DNA from: VRUE01 sp963705635
Lineage (GTDB): Bacteria; Actinomycetota; Thermoleophilia; Solirubrobacterales; 70-9
Length of the DNA stretch: 64,000 nt
NCBI GenBank assembly: GCA_963705635.1
Contig: CAVPKH010000004.1
Location: 806,001 to 870,000, forward strand
Direction of reading: 5' to 3'
Position numbers and translations under genes: made by a program. Numbering within the stretch: the stretch's first letter is position 1; each line of letters starts with the position of its first letter. This document shows positions 52,797 through 61,712 of the stretch, one piece after another. The notes under the pieces were generated by a model. The model saw only the letters and a program-made list of their open reading frames with translations, did not search any database and was not told the DNA's origin.

Positions 52797-54064
52797 CCGA
52801 AGATCGCCAGGTGTAGCAGTCCGGCGCCGAATCCGAGTACGGCGCCGTGCAGATAGAGCAGCCACTCGTCCTCGCGCATCGCCGTGCGCAGCATTTCCGA
52901 GAATTCGGGCGGGCCCATCGCCCGCACTCGCGTGGCGACGAACTCGCGCACGCCATCCCTGTGCCTGGCGTTGAACTCCTCGTCGGCGAGCGGGGTGACC
53001 GCGTAATCGGCGGCCTCGGCGGCGAGCGAGGTGCGGATCGTGTCGTAGTCGCGGCTGCCGACCGCGACCCTGACCGCCGGCCGCGCCCGGCCGAGCGCCC
53101 GGTCGACCGCGGGGCGCAGCGAGTCCTCGATCAGCTGCCGGGTGCGATCCGAGTTCGGGCCGTGCATCAGGTCCTCGGCGACATTGGTCATCGTCACCAC
53201 GTCGTCGGCGATGATGTCGGCGTAGACCTCGGCCACCTCGGGCTGGCGCTTGAGGAAGAGGCCCTGGACCTCGAACGGCCCGACCCGCCGCGGCCGCACC
53301 GGCTCGAAGATCATGCGGATGCCGAGCAAGTTCGTCGTATAGCCGATCAGCACGCCGGCGATCGGCAGCACCCACCACGGGGTCAGCACGTACTCGGTGA
53401 GAAAGGCCGTGGGAATTCCGAGCAGCAGGCCGAAGAAGAAGCCGAAGTTGACGATGAAACGCAGCTCCTTGCGACCGACCTCGAGGAAGATCCGGTTGGC
53501 CAGCGCGGGGTTGGCCTCGAGGCGGCGGATCACCATCAACTTGACGTCGATCAGATCGTCGGCGTGGGTGCCGATTTCGTCGGTGATCGTGCGCACGATC
53601 TGCGGCAGCTGCTCCTCGACGCGGGCGTGAACGGCGGCGCGCACGCGCGGCGGCAGGTCGCGCCAGAGCTGCGGGCGCTCGCGCTCCATGATCCGCTCGA
53701 CCACGTCGTGGATCTCGCCGCGGGCCGTCTCGAGGATCTGCTCGGCGATCGCCTCGGGGTCGAGCTGGCGGTAGAAGTCACCGGCCCCGCCGACCTTCGA
53801 GAGCCCTTTGTCGACCGCGATCGAGCCCATCTTCGCCGCCCGCGAGGGGACGATCCCCTGCCAACCCAGGCCACCCTGGCCGAGCCCGGGGATCTGCTGG
53901 ATGCGCCGCGGCATCACGTTGGCGAGCGGCGCCAGGCCCGGCACCCTGACCCCGGCGAAACGCACCGGGTAGAAGAGCATCCAGACCCCGCTGAGGTTGG
54001 TCACGTAGCCGATCGCTCCGGTGAAGAGCGGGATCGTGATCAGGCTGAGGGTCGTGTGGTCCAT
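52793..54064 (-). CDS. DUF445 family membrane protein
   Basis: 423 residues. TM segments lie near 8-30, 207-225, 232-255 and 402-420. Two repeats GAIGYVTNLSGVWMLFYPVR and GVLIGYTTNLLGIRMIFEPV, each followed by a P-x-(hydrophobic) segment, are the family hallmark, with a long helical cytoplasmic middle. Function is unknown in most bacteria. The stop overlaps the DUF4393-like gene, so the two are made together. Confidence 0.9.
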   Translation of the reverse strand: MDHTTLSLITIPLFTGAIGYVTNLSGVWMLFYPVRFAGVRVPGLAPLANVMPRRIQQIPGLGQGGLGWQGIVPSRAAKMGSIAVDKGLSKVGGAGDFYRQLDPEAIAEQILETARGEIHDVVERIMERERPQLWRDLPPRVRAAVHARVEEQLPQIVRTITDEIGTHADDLIDVKLMVIRRLEANPALANRIFLEVGRKELRFIVNFGFFFGLLLGIPTAFLTEYVLTPWWVLPIAGVLIGYTTNLLGIRMIFEPVRPRRVGPFEVQGLFLKRQPEVAEVYADIIADDVVTMTNVAEDLMHGPNSDRTRQLIEDSLRPAVDRALGRARPAVRVAVGSRDYDTIRTSLAAEAADYAVTPLADEEFNARHRDGVREFVATRVRAMGPPEFSEMLRTAMREDEWLLYLHGAVLGFGAGLLHLAIFG

Positions 54065-54078
54065 CGGTTTAGGGGAAG

Positions 54079-55275
54079 ATGTGCGGCGAGCGCAGGATGA
54101 CCGTAATCAAGGACACAGGGACGCGGGCTGTCCTGCCACCGTTCGGCGAGGAGCACGAGGAGCTGCGGGAGACGGTCAGCCGCTTCGTCAGCAAGGAGAT
54201 CGCGCCCAACGTCGACGAGTGGGAGGCGGCGCGCGAATTCCCCCGTGAGCTCTACGGGCGCTGCGCCGAGCTCGGCTTCCTCGGTCTGAAGTTCCCGGAG
54301 AAGTACGGCGGCCAGGGCGGCACCCACCTGCACGACGCGATCTGGGTCGAGGAGCTGGCCCGCAGCGGCGGCTCCGGCGGGGTCGCCGCCGGGCTCAACG
54401 CCCACACCTCGATCGCGATGCCACCGATCTTCAACTTCGGCAGCGACGAGCAGAAGCAGCGCTGGCTGGTGCCGGGAATCGCCGGCGAGAAGATCGGCGC
54501 GCTGGGAATCACCGAGCCCGGCGCCGGCTCCGACGTCGCCGGCATCTCCACCTCCGCCAAGCGGGTCGCCGGCGGCTACGTCGTCAACGGCTCGAAGACC
54601 TTCATCACCAACGGCGTCCGCGCCGACTTCCTCGTCTGCGCCTGCAAGACGACCCAGGAGGGCGGCCACGGCGGAATTTCCTTCCTCGTGCTCGAGCGCG
54701 AGATGCCCGGGTACGAGGTGGCGCAGAAGCTGGAGAAGATGGGCTGGCACTCCTCCGACACCGGCGAGCTCTCCTTCACCGACGTCGAGGTGCCCGAGGA
54801 GAACCTGCTCGGCGGCGAGAACGAGGGCTTCAAGCTGATCATGGCCAACTTCGCCTGGGAGCGGCTGCTGATGGCGATCGGCGCCGTCGGCGCGATGCAG
54901 CGCCTGATCGAGGTCACCGTCAACTACGCCCTCGAGCGCGAAGCCTTCGGCCGCCCGATCGGCAAGTTCCAGGCGATCCGCCACCAGATCGCCGAGATGG
55001 CGACCAAGGCCGAGTCCGCCCGCGCCCTCACCTACAACGGCCTGCGCCTCTTCCACGAAGACCAGGACTGCATCAAAGAGGTGACGATGGCCAAGCTCGT
55101 CACCCAGCGCGCCGTCCTCGAGATCGCCGACCAGTCCCTGCAGATCCACGGCGGCTACGGCTACATGCGCGAGTACGGCATCGAGCGAGCAGTCCGCGAC
55201 GCCCGCCTCGGCCCGATCGGCGGTGGGACGGACGAGGTGATGAAGGAGATCCTCGGGAAGTTGATGGGGCTGTAG
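54079..55275 (+). CDS. Acyl-CoA dehydrogenase
   Basis: 398 residues, similar to the product at 49786. ALGITEPGAGSDVAGISTSA, VVNGSKTFITNGVRADFLVC, KMGWHSSDTGELSFTDVEVP, SLQIHGGYGYMREYGIERAV and IGGGTDEVMKEILGK are all present. ATG 54079 is preceded by AGGGGA; ATG 54097 (MTVIKDTG) is a good alternative. It is 14 bases from the divergent DUF445 start. Substrate unknown. A strong hairpin closes the gene. Confidence 0.92.
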   Translation: MCGERRMTVIKDTGTRAVLPPFGEEHEELRETVSRFVSKEIAPNVDEWEAAREFPRELYGRCAELGFLGLKFPEKYGGQGGTHLHDAIWVEELARSGGSGGVAAGLNAHTSIAMPPIFNFGSDEQKQRWLVPGIAGEKIGALGITEPGAGSDVAGISTSAKRVAGGYVVNGSKTFITNGVRADFLVCACKTTQEGGHGGISFLVLEREMPGYEVAQKLEKMGWHSSDTGELSFTDVEVPEENLLGGENEGFKLIMANFAWERLLMAIGAVGAMQRLIEVTVNYALEREAFGRPIGKFQAIRHQIAEMATKAESARALTYNGLRLFHEDQDCIKEVTMAKLVTQRAVLEIADQSLQIHGGYGYMREYGIERAVRDARLGPIGGGTDEVMKEILGKLMGL

Positions 55276-55282
55276 GGATCAA

Positions 55283-55325
55283 CACGGTTGCGAACGCCGG
55301 GTCTCCCCCGGCGCTCGCAACCGTG
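55283..55325. terminator. 19-bp stem bidirectional terminator
   Basis: Arms 55283-55301 and 55307-55325 pair over 19 bases with a single A-C mismatch and a five-base loop. It separates the plus-strand dehydrogenase (stop 55275) from the convergent minus-strand gene (stop 55336). Confidence 0.75.
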
Positions 55326-55335
55326 GCAATGGGCG

Positions 55336-55968
55336 CTATGAAACCGTCAACGGCTGTTCTCGGTGCCATTCAAATGCTTCGGTCGGGAATACGCCGTCCC
55401 ATTCGATCGCCGCGCCGAGCGCTTTCAGTTCCGTTTTCGTTGCGCTGATGCTCGCCGCGCTGACGGTGGCGGCTTCCGCTTTGTTGTTGAACAGGGCCCC
55501 TGCCGAACCGGTGACCGTTGCCACCATTCCGCCCAGTGAACATGACGCACCGCCGTAGAGGATGCTGATATTGACTTTATTGAACACAACGTAGTTATTG
55601 CCACCGACCGTTTTCAGGTGCGCTGGCCACGGTAGTTTTTCCGCCGCAATCGCATCAACCGTGCATTCTGCGCCGCCGGTTGTCGTGCATTTGTAAAAGG
55701 TCATTTCCGTTACTTCCCCTTTACCGATGGCTTCGCTGTTTGAAATCACCAGTTTGTAGACCATATGTTCACACTTGGTGACTGCTCCGGGCACCGTTAT
55801 GCTGCTTCCAACGGCCACACCGATGGTGACCTCGGTTTCACCGGCTTTCAGTTCGCTGCCCGAGAACCTCCAAGCAGGACTGGCGCTGGCGCTTCCCACG
55901 AAAACGGCACTGATTGCCAGCGCCGCCAGAAGACCTCGTAATAGGATGCCTATTGCCCTTGCGTTCAT
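55336..55968 (-). CDS. Secreted protein of unknown function, low GC
   Basis: 210 residues from ATG 55968, with AGGAGG eight bases upstream. Signal peptide LLRGLLAALAISAVFVGSAS. The mature part has four Cys (VTKCEHMV, YKCTTTGG, AECTVDAI, ASCSLGGM), VTEMTFYKCTTTGGAECTVD and LPWPAHLKTVGGNNYVVF. Beta-rich, with no family recognised. GC and A/T-ending codon use stand out from the flanking enzymes. It sits 31 bases after the next gene upstream, which is also secreted, likely an operon. Confidence 0.65.
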   Translation of the reverse strand: MNARAIGILLRGLLAALAISAVFVGSASASPAWRFSGSELKAGETEVTIGVAVGSSITVPGAVTKCEHMVYKLVISNSEAIGKGEVTEMTFYKCTTTGGAECTVDAIAAEKLPWPAHLKTVGGNNYVVFNKVNISILYGGASCSLGGMVATVTGSAGALFNNKAEAATVSAASISATKTELKALGAAIEWDGVFPTEAFEWHREQPLTVS

Positions 55969-55999
55969 CGCCACATCCCCTCCTTTCGCGCCAACCGGC

Positions 56000-56884
56000 T
56001 TAATGGTCTTCATTGTTTAATTTCACCGCCGCGGCGGTTGCGATATAGATCGTATTTCTCAGGATCGTCTTGTTGTGCCCGGCCGTTGTGGTTCCGAGCT
56101 GCAAGTCGACAATGGGGTCGACGAGGAAACCGAGCTCCCCACCACAGCCATCTGCAGTCGGCGCCGACCACTCGTTGTCGACGAGAACGTTCCCGTACAA
56201 CTTCCGGATCTGTTCTTCTTCGAGGAGTTCTTCGAATTCACTGGGGTTTCCGGTGATCGGCAGATTTGGTTCTGGAGGGGCAGTCGTGCCCGTTGTGAGC
56301 TCCCAGATCAGCGGCGTGCTGCTGGAGCCGATGACACACGATTTGCCGAGGAACGGATTTTCCAGATGAACCTTGACCGGAATTTTCAGCGCGAGACCTT
56401 CGCCTGCAGTCAGATTGGCCAGGCCGATCTCGATGTTCGAGGGCGCCTGGGCCAATTCGAGAGTCGCGTTGACTCCGGTCAGAGCATTTTCGACGAAGAA
56501 CGCCGCAAGCCCTTTGATCAGGGCCGGTGATTCCGCGGTGGGAACGAGCCCCAGCAATCCGCCGGGGAGCCACCCGGGCGTTTTGGAGAGCGTCATGCCA
56601 CTTTTGGCCGCAAAGAAAGGTGCTATTCCTTTGACTGGTTCGCCGAACCCACCCTGAAGAACCACCTGTTTTTCGATCGGCACGATGTGGGTGCCAATCC
56701 TCACTTCGCCGGCTTCACTCTGCACGTAGAGGCATTCTTTTACTTCGGGGCTGGCCCAAGGACACTGCTGGAACTTCGTGAATTCCCCGACGAGTTTGGC
56801 CGATGCGCTTCCCGTTAACCCCAAGGCAGCGAGCGCGATGGCGAATAGCACCATGCGCATCACCCTCAGTCTGTTCTTCTTCAT
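56000..56884 (-). CDS. Secreted protein of unknown function, low GC
   Basis: 294 residues from ATG 56884 (GAGGGAGTT upstream). Signal peptide RMVLFAIALAALGLTGSASA. The mature start KLVGEFTKFQQCPWASPEVK ECL is followed by two Cys within 15 residues, then MTLSKTPGWLPGGLLGLVP, VHLENPFLGKSCVIGSSSTP and CGGELGFLVDPIVDLQLGTT. Family unknown, though PLIWELTTG and a beta-sandwich look suggest a carbohydrate-free surface protein. Codon use is less GC-rich than neighbours. First gene of a two-gene secreted pair. Confidence 0.65.
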   Translation of the reverse strand: MKKNRLRVMRMVLFAIALAALGLTGSASAKLVGEFTKFQQCPWASPEVKECLYVQSEAGEVRIGTHIVPIEKQVVLQGGFGEPVKGIAPFFAAKSGMTLSKTPGWLPGGLLGLVPTAESPALIKGLAAFFVENALTGVNATLELAQAPSNIEIGLANLTAGEGLALKIPVKVHLENPFLGKSCVIGSSSTPLIWELTTGTTAPPEPNLPITGNPSEFEELLEEEQIRKLYGNVLVDNEWSAPTADGCGGELGFLVDPIVDLQLGTTTAGHNKTILRNTIYIATAAAVKLNNEDH

Positions 56885-57342
56885 GACTGGTAACTCCCTC
56901 TTGCTCGATGGACTGGATTTCCATATCGCAATGCTCTCGCGAGCCAGGGAGACTAGGGACGAGGGTGGCCGACTACTCAGACTGCTTGTGGCAAAGCCAT
57001 TGGGCCTCTGAGAACGTGACGCTGAGGGGTAGCGAGGCTGGGCGCGGAGGCAATCCAGACACGTCAGCTGAACCATCCGCGGTCATGGCTGCTCATCGCC
57101 CTCGTCCCCGAACAGGCGAATTTGCTGGGAATCGTCGCCTCGTGCTTGATCGGGCGCGATCGGAGAGCAGGGCCGAAAGGCCAGCAGCGATCTCTCGACG
57201 CGCGGTGAGGACGTGCGAGGCTTTCGGCATGCGAGGCGCAATCAGCAACGGACAGTCGGCGGGACTCGAGCGCATGCCTACCGGACCTTCGGATCGATCT
57301 AGGCCGCCCGTCAATCGCATCGGCGCCTAGCAACCCATCGTC
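56885..57342. other. 458-base intergenic region, no gene seen
   Basis: It holds the upstream region of the minus-strand secreted gene at 56884 and the leader of the plus-strand gene at 57343. Short frames on both strands look like antisense noise, with no start-plus-family support. GCTCTCGCGAGC near 56928-56940 is a short palindrome. No RNA signature or strong promoter was recognised. Confidence 0.5.
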
Positions 57343-58149
57343 ATGGCGTTGCTGGCAACCAAGCTGCTCCTGGCTCCCCTTTGCGTGATCGGCGTTTCGC
57401 TCGCAGGCCGGCGCTGGGGGTTGGCCGTGGCGGGTGTCCTCGGCGGCCTTCCGGTGGTAGCCGGACCCATCCTGCTCGTTCTCACCCTGCTCCACGGCCG
57501 CTCCTTCGGCGCAGACGCCGCCGCCGGGACCCTGCTCGGCCTAGCCGCGCTGACGACGTTCGTCGTCGTCTACGGGCGCATCGCGCCGGCGGCGCCGCCG
57601 GCGGCAACCGTGGTTGCCGGCTGGACGGCGTTCCTGGTCGGCGTCGCGCTGCTGACCCTGATTCATCCTCCGCCCGTTGGCGCCCTGTTCCTGGTCGGCG
57701 CCGGATTCGCGGTGGGGATCGGGCTGCTCGCCGCCCCAAAATCGCTGCCCGCAGTCCAGGCGGCCCTGCCTTGGTGGGACCTGCCCGCGCGCGCCGGGGC
57801 AGCGCTCGCCTTGGTTGTTGCCCTGACTGCGGCTTCGGGTGCCCTGGGGCCGCAATTGAGCGGGCTGCTCGCCCCCTTCCCGATCATCACCAGCGTTCTG
57901 GCCGTCTTCACCCATGCGCATGGCGGCGCCGACCAGGTGCGAGTCCTGCTGCGGAACTTCCTCGTTGGCTTCTACGGGTTCGCCGCCTTCTGCTTCACGC
58001 TCGCGGTTACCCTGGACTCCGTGGAGACAGCTGCCGCCTTCTCGATGGCGCTGGCAGCGGCCCTGGCGGTTCAGGCGGTGATGCTCGCGGCTCGCTCCCG
58101 GCTCGCTCCCGGCCCAGGGCCCCAGCTCGCAACCGAGAGCTCGGAGTAA
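57343..58149 (+). CDS. Polytopic membrane protein of unknown function
   Basis: 268 residues with about eight hydrophobic segments covering nearly the full length. Two halves look alike: GVLGGLPVVAGPILLVLTLL in the first and SGLLAPFPIITSVLAVFTHA in the second, each followed by a charged loop and more TMs. An internal duplication is therefore likely. No transport motif is recognised. It lies ten bases before the amidase gene. Confidence 0.65.
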   Translation: MALLATKLLLAPLCVIGVSLAGRRWGLAVAGVLGGLPVVAGPILLVLTLLHGRSFGADAAAGTLLGLAALTTFVVVYGRIAPAAPPAATVVAGWTAFLVGVALLTLIHPPPVGALFLVGAGFAVGIGLLAAPKSLPAVQAALPWWDLPARAGAALALVVALTAASGALGPQLSGLLAPFPIITSVLAVFTHAHGGADQVRVLLRNFLVGFYGFAAFCFTLAVTLDSVETAAAFSMALAAALAVQAVMLAARSRLAPGPGPQLATESSE

Positions 58150-58159
58150 CCGCCGCCGC

Positions 58160-58915
58160 ATGGCCGAGGCCATCCAGGAGCCGATGGGGGGAGATTCTCG
58201 GAAAGCCGATCGGATCACGAGGCCGTTTGCCCTCGCCGTAAGCGCCCTGCTGCTCTGCGCTTGCACGCCGGCGCAAACCGCCGCCTCGACGCAGGCCCGC
58301 AATGGCGACGTCCTCGCCACCGGGGCACATCGGCAGCTGCCGCGACCGCGGATCGTGAACAGGCTGATCCCCTTCCCGCCAAAGCGGAAGCGACAGATGA
58401 CGGCTTACTCGGAGCGTCACTACGGTGAAAGGACCTGGCGGCTGAGGCAACCGCGGGTGATCGTCGAGCACTGGGCGGAAAGCGGCAGCGCCGCGGCGGT
58501 CTTCAACACCTTCGCTCCCGACCTGCCGGATCCCGAGCTGCACGAGCTGCCGAACGTCTGCGCGCACTTTGTCGTCTCCGGCTCGGGGCGCATCTTCCAG
58601 CTGGTGCCGTTGACGATCCGCTGCCGGCATGCGGTCGGCCTCAACTGGACCGCGATCGGAATCGAGCACACCGGCTTCAGCGACGCCGAAGTACTTGGCG
58701 ACCGGCGCCAGATGCGTGCATCGCTGCGCCTGACCCGCTACCTCCGCTGCCGCTTCCAGATCAAGCTCCGCAACGTGATCGGCCACAACGAGAGCCTCAC
58801 CTCGCCCTATCACCGCGAGCGAGTAGCGAGCCTGCGCAGGCAGACGCACGGCGACTGGCGCCATGGCTCGATGCAGATCTACCGGCACCGGCTGCGTCAC
58901 CTGGGCAGCTGCTGA
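58160..58915 (+). CDS. N-acetylmuramoyl-L-alanine amidase (PGRP/amidase_2) lipoprotein
   Basis: 251 residues. Signal region FALAVSALLLCACTPAQTAA with a likely lipobox (LLCAC). The amidase_2 fold follows: VIVEHWAES (first zinc His), CAHFVVSGSGRIFQLVPLTI, RHAVGLNWTAIGIEHTGFS and VIGHNESLTSPYH with further zinc ligands. Such enzymes cut the amide between MurNAc and stem peptide. Outer leaflet location is inferred from the lipobox; the lipid-anchored form would act on own peptidoglycan. Confidence 0.85.
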   Translation: MAEAIQEPMGGDSRKADRITRPFALAVSALLLCACTPAQTAASTQARNGDVLATGAHRQLPRPRIVNRLIPFPPKRKRQMTAYSERHYGERTWRLRQPRVIVEHWAESGSAAAVFNTFAPDLPDPELHELPNVCAHFVVSGSGRIFQLVPLTIRCRHAVGLNWTAIGIEHTGFSDAEVLGDRRQMRASLRLTRYLRCRFQIKLRNVIGHNESLTSPYHRERVASLRRQTHGDWRHGSMQIYRHRLRHLGSC

Positions 58916-58938
58916 GAGCTCCCGCGTAGGATCGGGGC

Positions 58939-59385
58939 GTGATCTACCTGCTGCGACACGGCGACGCCGAGGATGGAGAAGGCGACGATGCGGCACGGCA
59001 GCTAACCCCAAAGGGCGAGCGCCAGGCCGAAGCGGCCGGACGGGCCCTGGTGGCTCTCGGCGCCGAGATCGACGCCTGTCTGACGAGCCCCAAGGTGCGC
59101 GCGGCCGAGACCGCCCGCCTCAGCTGCAGGCCGCTCGAGCTGGAAGCGGAGACAGCCGGGGAGCTGCGCGGCGGGCCCTTCGACTCGCTCGGCCTCGCCG
59201 CCGGCAGGGGCGACGTCCTCCTCGTCGGTCACGAGCCCGACTTCTCCACCGAGATCAGCCGCCTCACCGGCGCCAGGGTGAAGCTGCGCAAGGGCGGCCT
59301 CGCCGTCGTCGACGGCAGCACCCTGATCGCCCTGCTTGGGCCAAAGGAACTGGCGCTCGCGGCGAGCGGCGCCCCAGCTGCTTGA
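58939..59385 (+). CDS. SixA-type phosphohistidine phosphatase
   Basis: 148 residues with RHG at 6-8 (LLRHGDAED) and the second His in LVGHEPDFSTEI, the histidine-phosphatase catalytic pair. TSPKVRAAETARL is the conserved Arg region of SixA. These enzymes remove phosphate from protein histidine. The gene is GTG started and lies 23 bases after the amidase. Confidence 0.9.
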   Translation: MIYLLRHGDAEDGEGDDAARQLTPKGERQAEAAGRALVALGAEIDACLTSPKVRAAETARLSCRPLELEAETAGELRGGPFDSLGLAAGRGDVLLVGHEPDFSTEISRLTGARVKLRKGGLAVVDGSTLIALLGPKELALAASGAPAA

Positions 59386-59522
59386 TCGGCCCACTCCGGG
59401 CACAGAGGCAGCCGCCTGACCGCGATCTCGACCCCCACGGGAAGAACCGTCAACACCCCTGGCGCGGTCGTCTTCCGAGGCGTACGATCGTTTGCGGGCA
59501 GGGCAATCGAGAGGAGAAGCAG

Positions 59523-59828
59523 ATGCTCTGTGCACTGACGGTCCGCAAGCTGAAGCCCGGCACGATGGAGCAGTTCAAGCAGGCCTTCATCCCCAGCGGC
59601 GACGTCCAGACACCACCAGGCTGGAAGCGCTTCTACGCGCTCCAGAATGCCGACGACGAGAACGAAGTGATCACCTTCGGCTTCTTCGACGGCACGCTCG
59701 AGGAGCTGCGCGCGGGACAGCAGGGCAGCGGCGATTACGACAAGCGCCGGGCTGGCGCCGACGAGTTCGTCGAGTCGGTCGGCGCCGATGGCGTCTTCGA
59801 GGTAGTCGAGGAACGCTCGATGGAATAG
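59523..59828 (+). CDS. Small ABM/dimeric alpha-beta barrel protein
   Basis: 101 residues from ATG 59523 with RBS GAGGAGAAG. MLCALTVRKLKPGTMEQFKQ, RFYALQNADDENEVITFGFF and VESVGADGVFEVVEERSM have the length and strand pattern of antibiotic-biosynthesis-monooxygenase-like dimeric barrels. Activity is not predictable from this alone. Confidence 0.65.
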   Translation: MLCALTVRKLKPGTMEQFKQAFIPSGDVQTPPGWKRFYALQNADDENEVITFGFFDGTLEELRAGQQGSGDYDKRRAGADEFVESVGADGVFEVVEERSME

Positions 59829-59899
59829 GGCTTTTTCGTGGAGAACGTCGAGTAGGGTCTTCCCGTCCGGTTACACGCAGGGGAGAAACGAGGAGTTAG

Positions 59900-60421
59900 A
59901 TGGCCTACGAAATGCAGATCCGCGAGAGCCAGGATCGCGTCAAGATCCGCAGTCCCTGGGCGGCGGCGCTGCTGCCGTTCGTAACGTTCGGCATCTACCA
60001 CCTGGTCTGGTGGTACCGGATCAACCGCGAGCTGCGCGACTACGGCAAGGCCAAGGGCTACGACCTCGGTCAGAACCCGACCAACTCGCTGCTCGCCCTC
60101 TTCCCCGGCGGCATCATCATCGTGCCGGCGCTGATCACCTACTGGCGCGGGACCAAGCGCGTGATGGGAGCGTCCCGCCTCGGCGGCCAGGAGCCGGTCA
60201 ACGGCTGGATCGCGATCATCCTCTACCTGCTTCTATCTCCCGCCCTCTGGGCCTACATTCAGGTCTCGCTCAACCATCTGTGGCAGGCCGAGGCAGACGC
60301 GCTGGAGGGCCAACCGGCGCCGCCCGCCCTGTCCGATCCGCTGCCGCCGCCGCTGCCCCCCGAGCCCCAGGCAGCGGAACCGCCGGCTGCGGACCCCCCG
60401 CCCCCCGGGCCAAGCGCCTGA
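59900..60421 (+). CDS. DUF4234 membrane protein with Pro-rich tail
   Basis: 173 residues. RSPWAAALLPFVTFGIYHLV then WWYRINRELRDYGKAKGYDL is the DUF4234 start; three TMs follow, ending WAYIQVSLNHLWQAEA. The last 40 residues are Pro/Ala-rich and disordered. Function unknown. Confidence 0.8.
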   Translation: MAYEMQIRESQDRVKIRSPWAAALLPFVTFGIYHLVWWYRINRELRDYGKAKGYDLGQNPTNSLLALFPGGIIIVPALITYWRGTKRVMGASRLGGQEPVNGWIAIILYLLLSPALWAYIQVSLNHLWQAEADALEGQPAPPALSDPLPPPLPPEPQAAEPPAADPPPPGPSA

Positions 60422-60428
60422 AGCAGCG

Positions 60429-60848
60429 ATGAAGCAGCGCGTCAGCCTGATCACCCTTGGCGTGGGTGACCTCGGGCGGGCGCGCCGCTTCTACGAAGCG
60501 CTCGGTTGGCAGACCGGCGCCGGCGCCGAAGACGACGTCGTCTTCTTCCAAGCCGGCGAGATGATCGTCGCGCTCTGGGACCGGGCAAGGCTGGCCGAGG
60601 ACAGCTGCGTCGAGGACGGAGGCGGCTGGGGCGGGATGACCCTGGCCCTGAACCTCGGCTCGCCGGAGGAGGTCGACGCGACGATCGAGCAGGCCCGCGC
60701 TGCCGGCGCGACGATCGGCCGCGAGCCGGCGGCAACCTTCTGGGGCGGCTACAGCGCGGTCTTCATCGACCCGGATGGACACCCTTGGGAGATCGCCCAC
60801 AACCCGCACTGGACGATCACCGAGGACGGCGGCGTCAGGTTGAGCTGA
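60429..60848 (+). CDS. VOC family (glyoxalase-like) protein
   Basis: 139 residues with the two-module VOC fold: VSLITLGVGDLGRARRFYEA and FWGGYSAVFIDPDGHPWEIA at the end. Metal ligands are not all evident. It starts seven bases after the DUF4234 gene. Substrate unknown. Confidence 0.88.
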   Translation: MKQRVSLITLGVGDLGRARRFYEALGWQTGAGAEDDVVFFQAGEMIVALWDRARLAEDSCVEDGGGWGGMTLALNLGSPEEVDATIEQARAAGATIGREPAATFWGGYSAVFIDPDGHPWEIAHNPHWTITEDGGVRLS

Positions 60849-60849
60849 C

Positions 60850-61629
60850 GTGCCCCAGGGGCGGGCTCACCTCAACCTGATCGACAGCTCGCGGCAGCTG
60901 TTCGGACTAGACCCGGGCGCCGTCGTCGAGGCGGAGGACGGCTGGGTCTTTGGAGCGGGGAGCCATCCGCATCCGACCATCTCGAACGCCGCCTTCAGGG
61001 TCGACGACCAAACCGACCCGGGGGAGCTGATCGAACGTGCCCGTGCCTTCTTTGGCCAGCGCGGTCGCGGCTTCAGCCTCTGGGCGCGGAGCGGGCGAGA
61101 CGAGGACCTGGATCTGATCGCGGCGGCCGATTCGGCGGGGCTGCAGCCGGTCTACGAGATGCCGGAGATGATCCTGCAGGGGCCCGTCGCGGTGCGAGCG
61201 CTGCCGGCCGATGTGGAGCTGCGGCAGGTGACCTCCGGCCCCGAGGCCGAGGACTACTGGCGGATCGCCGCTGCCGCCTACGTCAGCCTGGGCTTCCCAG
61301 CAGAGGCCTTCGGCTTCTACACGAACAACGAGGGCCTGCTGGCCGAGAACGTGGCGGCCTTCATCGCCTACCTCGGCGGCGAGCCGGTCAGCATCGCGCT
61401 GACGATCGTCAGCCACGGCGTCGCCGGCATCTACTGGGTCGGCAGCCTCGAGCAGGCCCGCGGCAGGGGCCTCGCGCGGGCGGCGACCGCGGCGGCGACG
61501 AACGCCGGCTTCGCGCTGGGCGCAGACGTGGCGTCCCTGCAGGCATCGCCGATGGGCAAGCCGATCTACCTGGAGATGGGCTTCGAAACCGTCTTCGACT
61601 ACCGGCTCTTGATGTCGTCGGCGCCTTGA
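60850..61629 (+). CDS. GNAT family N-acetyltransferase
   Basis: 259 residues, GTG start one base after the VOC stop. The C-terminal half has the acetyl-CoA-binding motif (QARGRGLARAATAAATNAGF), preceded by GIYWVGSLEQ, and LEMGFETVFDYRLL at the end. The first 120 residues form another GNAT-like unit without the motif, a common two-domain layout. Substrate unknown. Confidence 0.87.
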   Translation: MPQGRAHLNLIDSSRQLFGLDPGAVVEAEDGWVFGAGSHPHPTISNAAFRVDDQTDPGELIERARAFFGQRGRGFSLWARSGRDEDLDLIAAADSAGLQPVYEMPEMILQGPVAVRALPADVELRQVTSGPEAEDYWRIAAAAYVSLGFPAEAFGFYTNNEGLLAENVAAFIAYLGGEPVSIALTIVSHGVAGIYWVGSLEQARGRGLARAATAAATNAGFALGADVASLQASPMGKPIYLEMGFETVFDYRLLMSSAP

Positions 61630-61712
61630 GTGACGAGCCGATCCAGCGCATCCGCCGTGGCGGCTGGACCGCGATCGACGAGGCGAGCCCAGGCCGCGGC
61701 TAAGATCAGGGC

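Noticed and set aside
56908..57330. 140-codon plus-strand frame
   Set aside because: No RBS, Arg/Ser-rich composition and no family resemblance.
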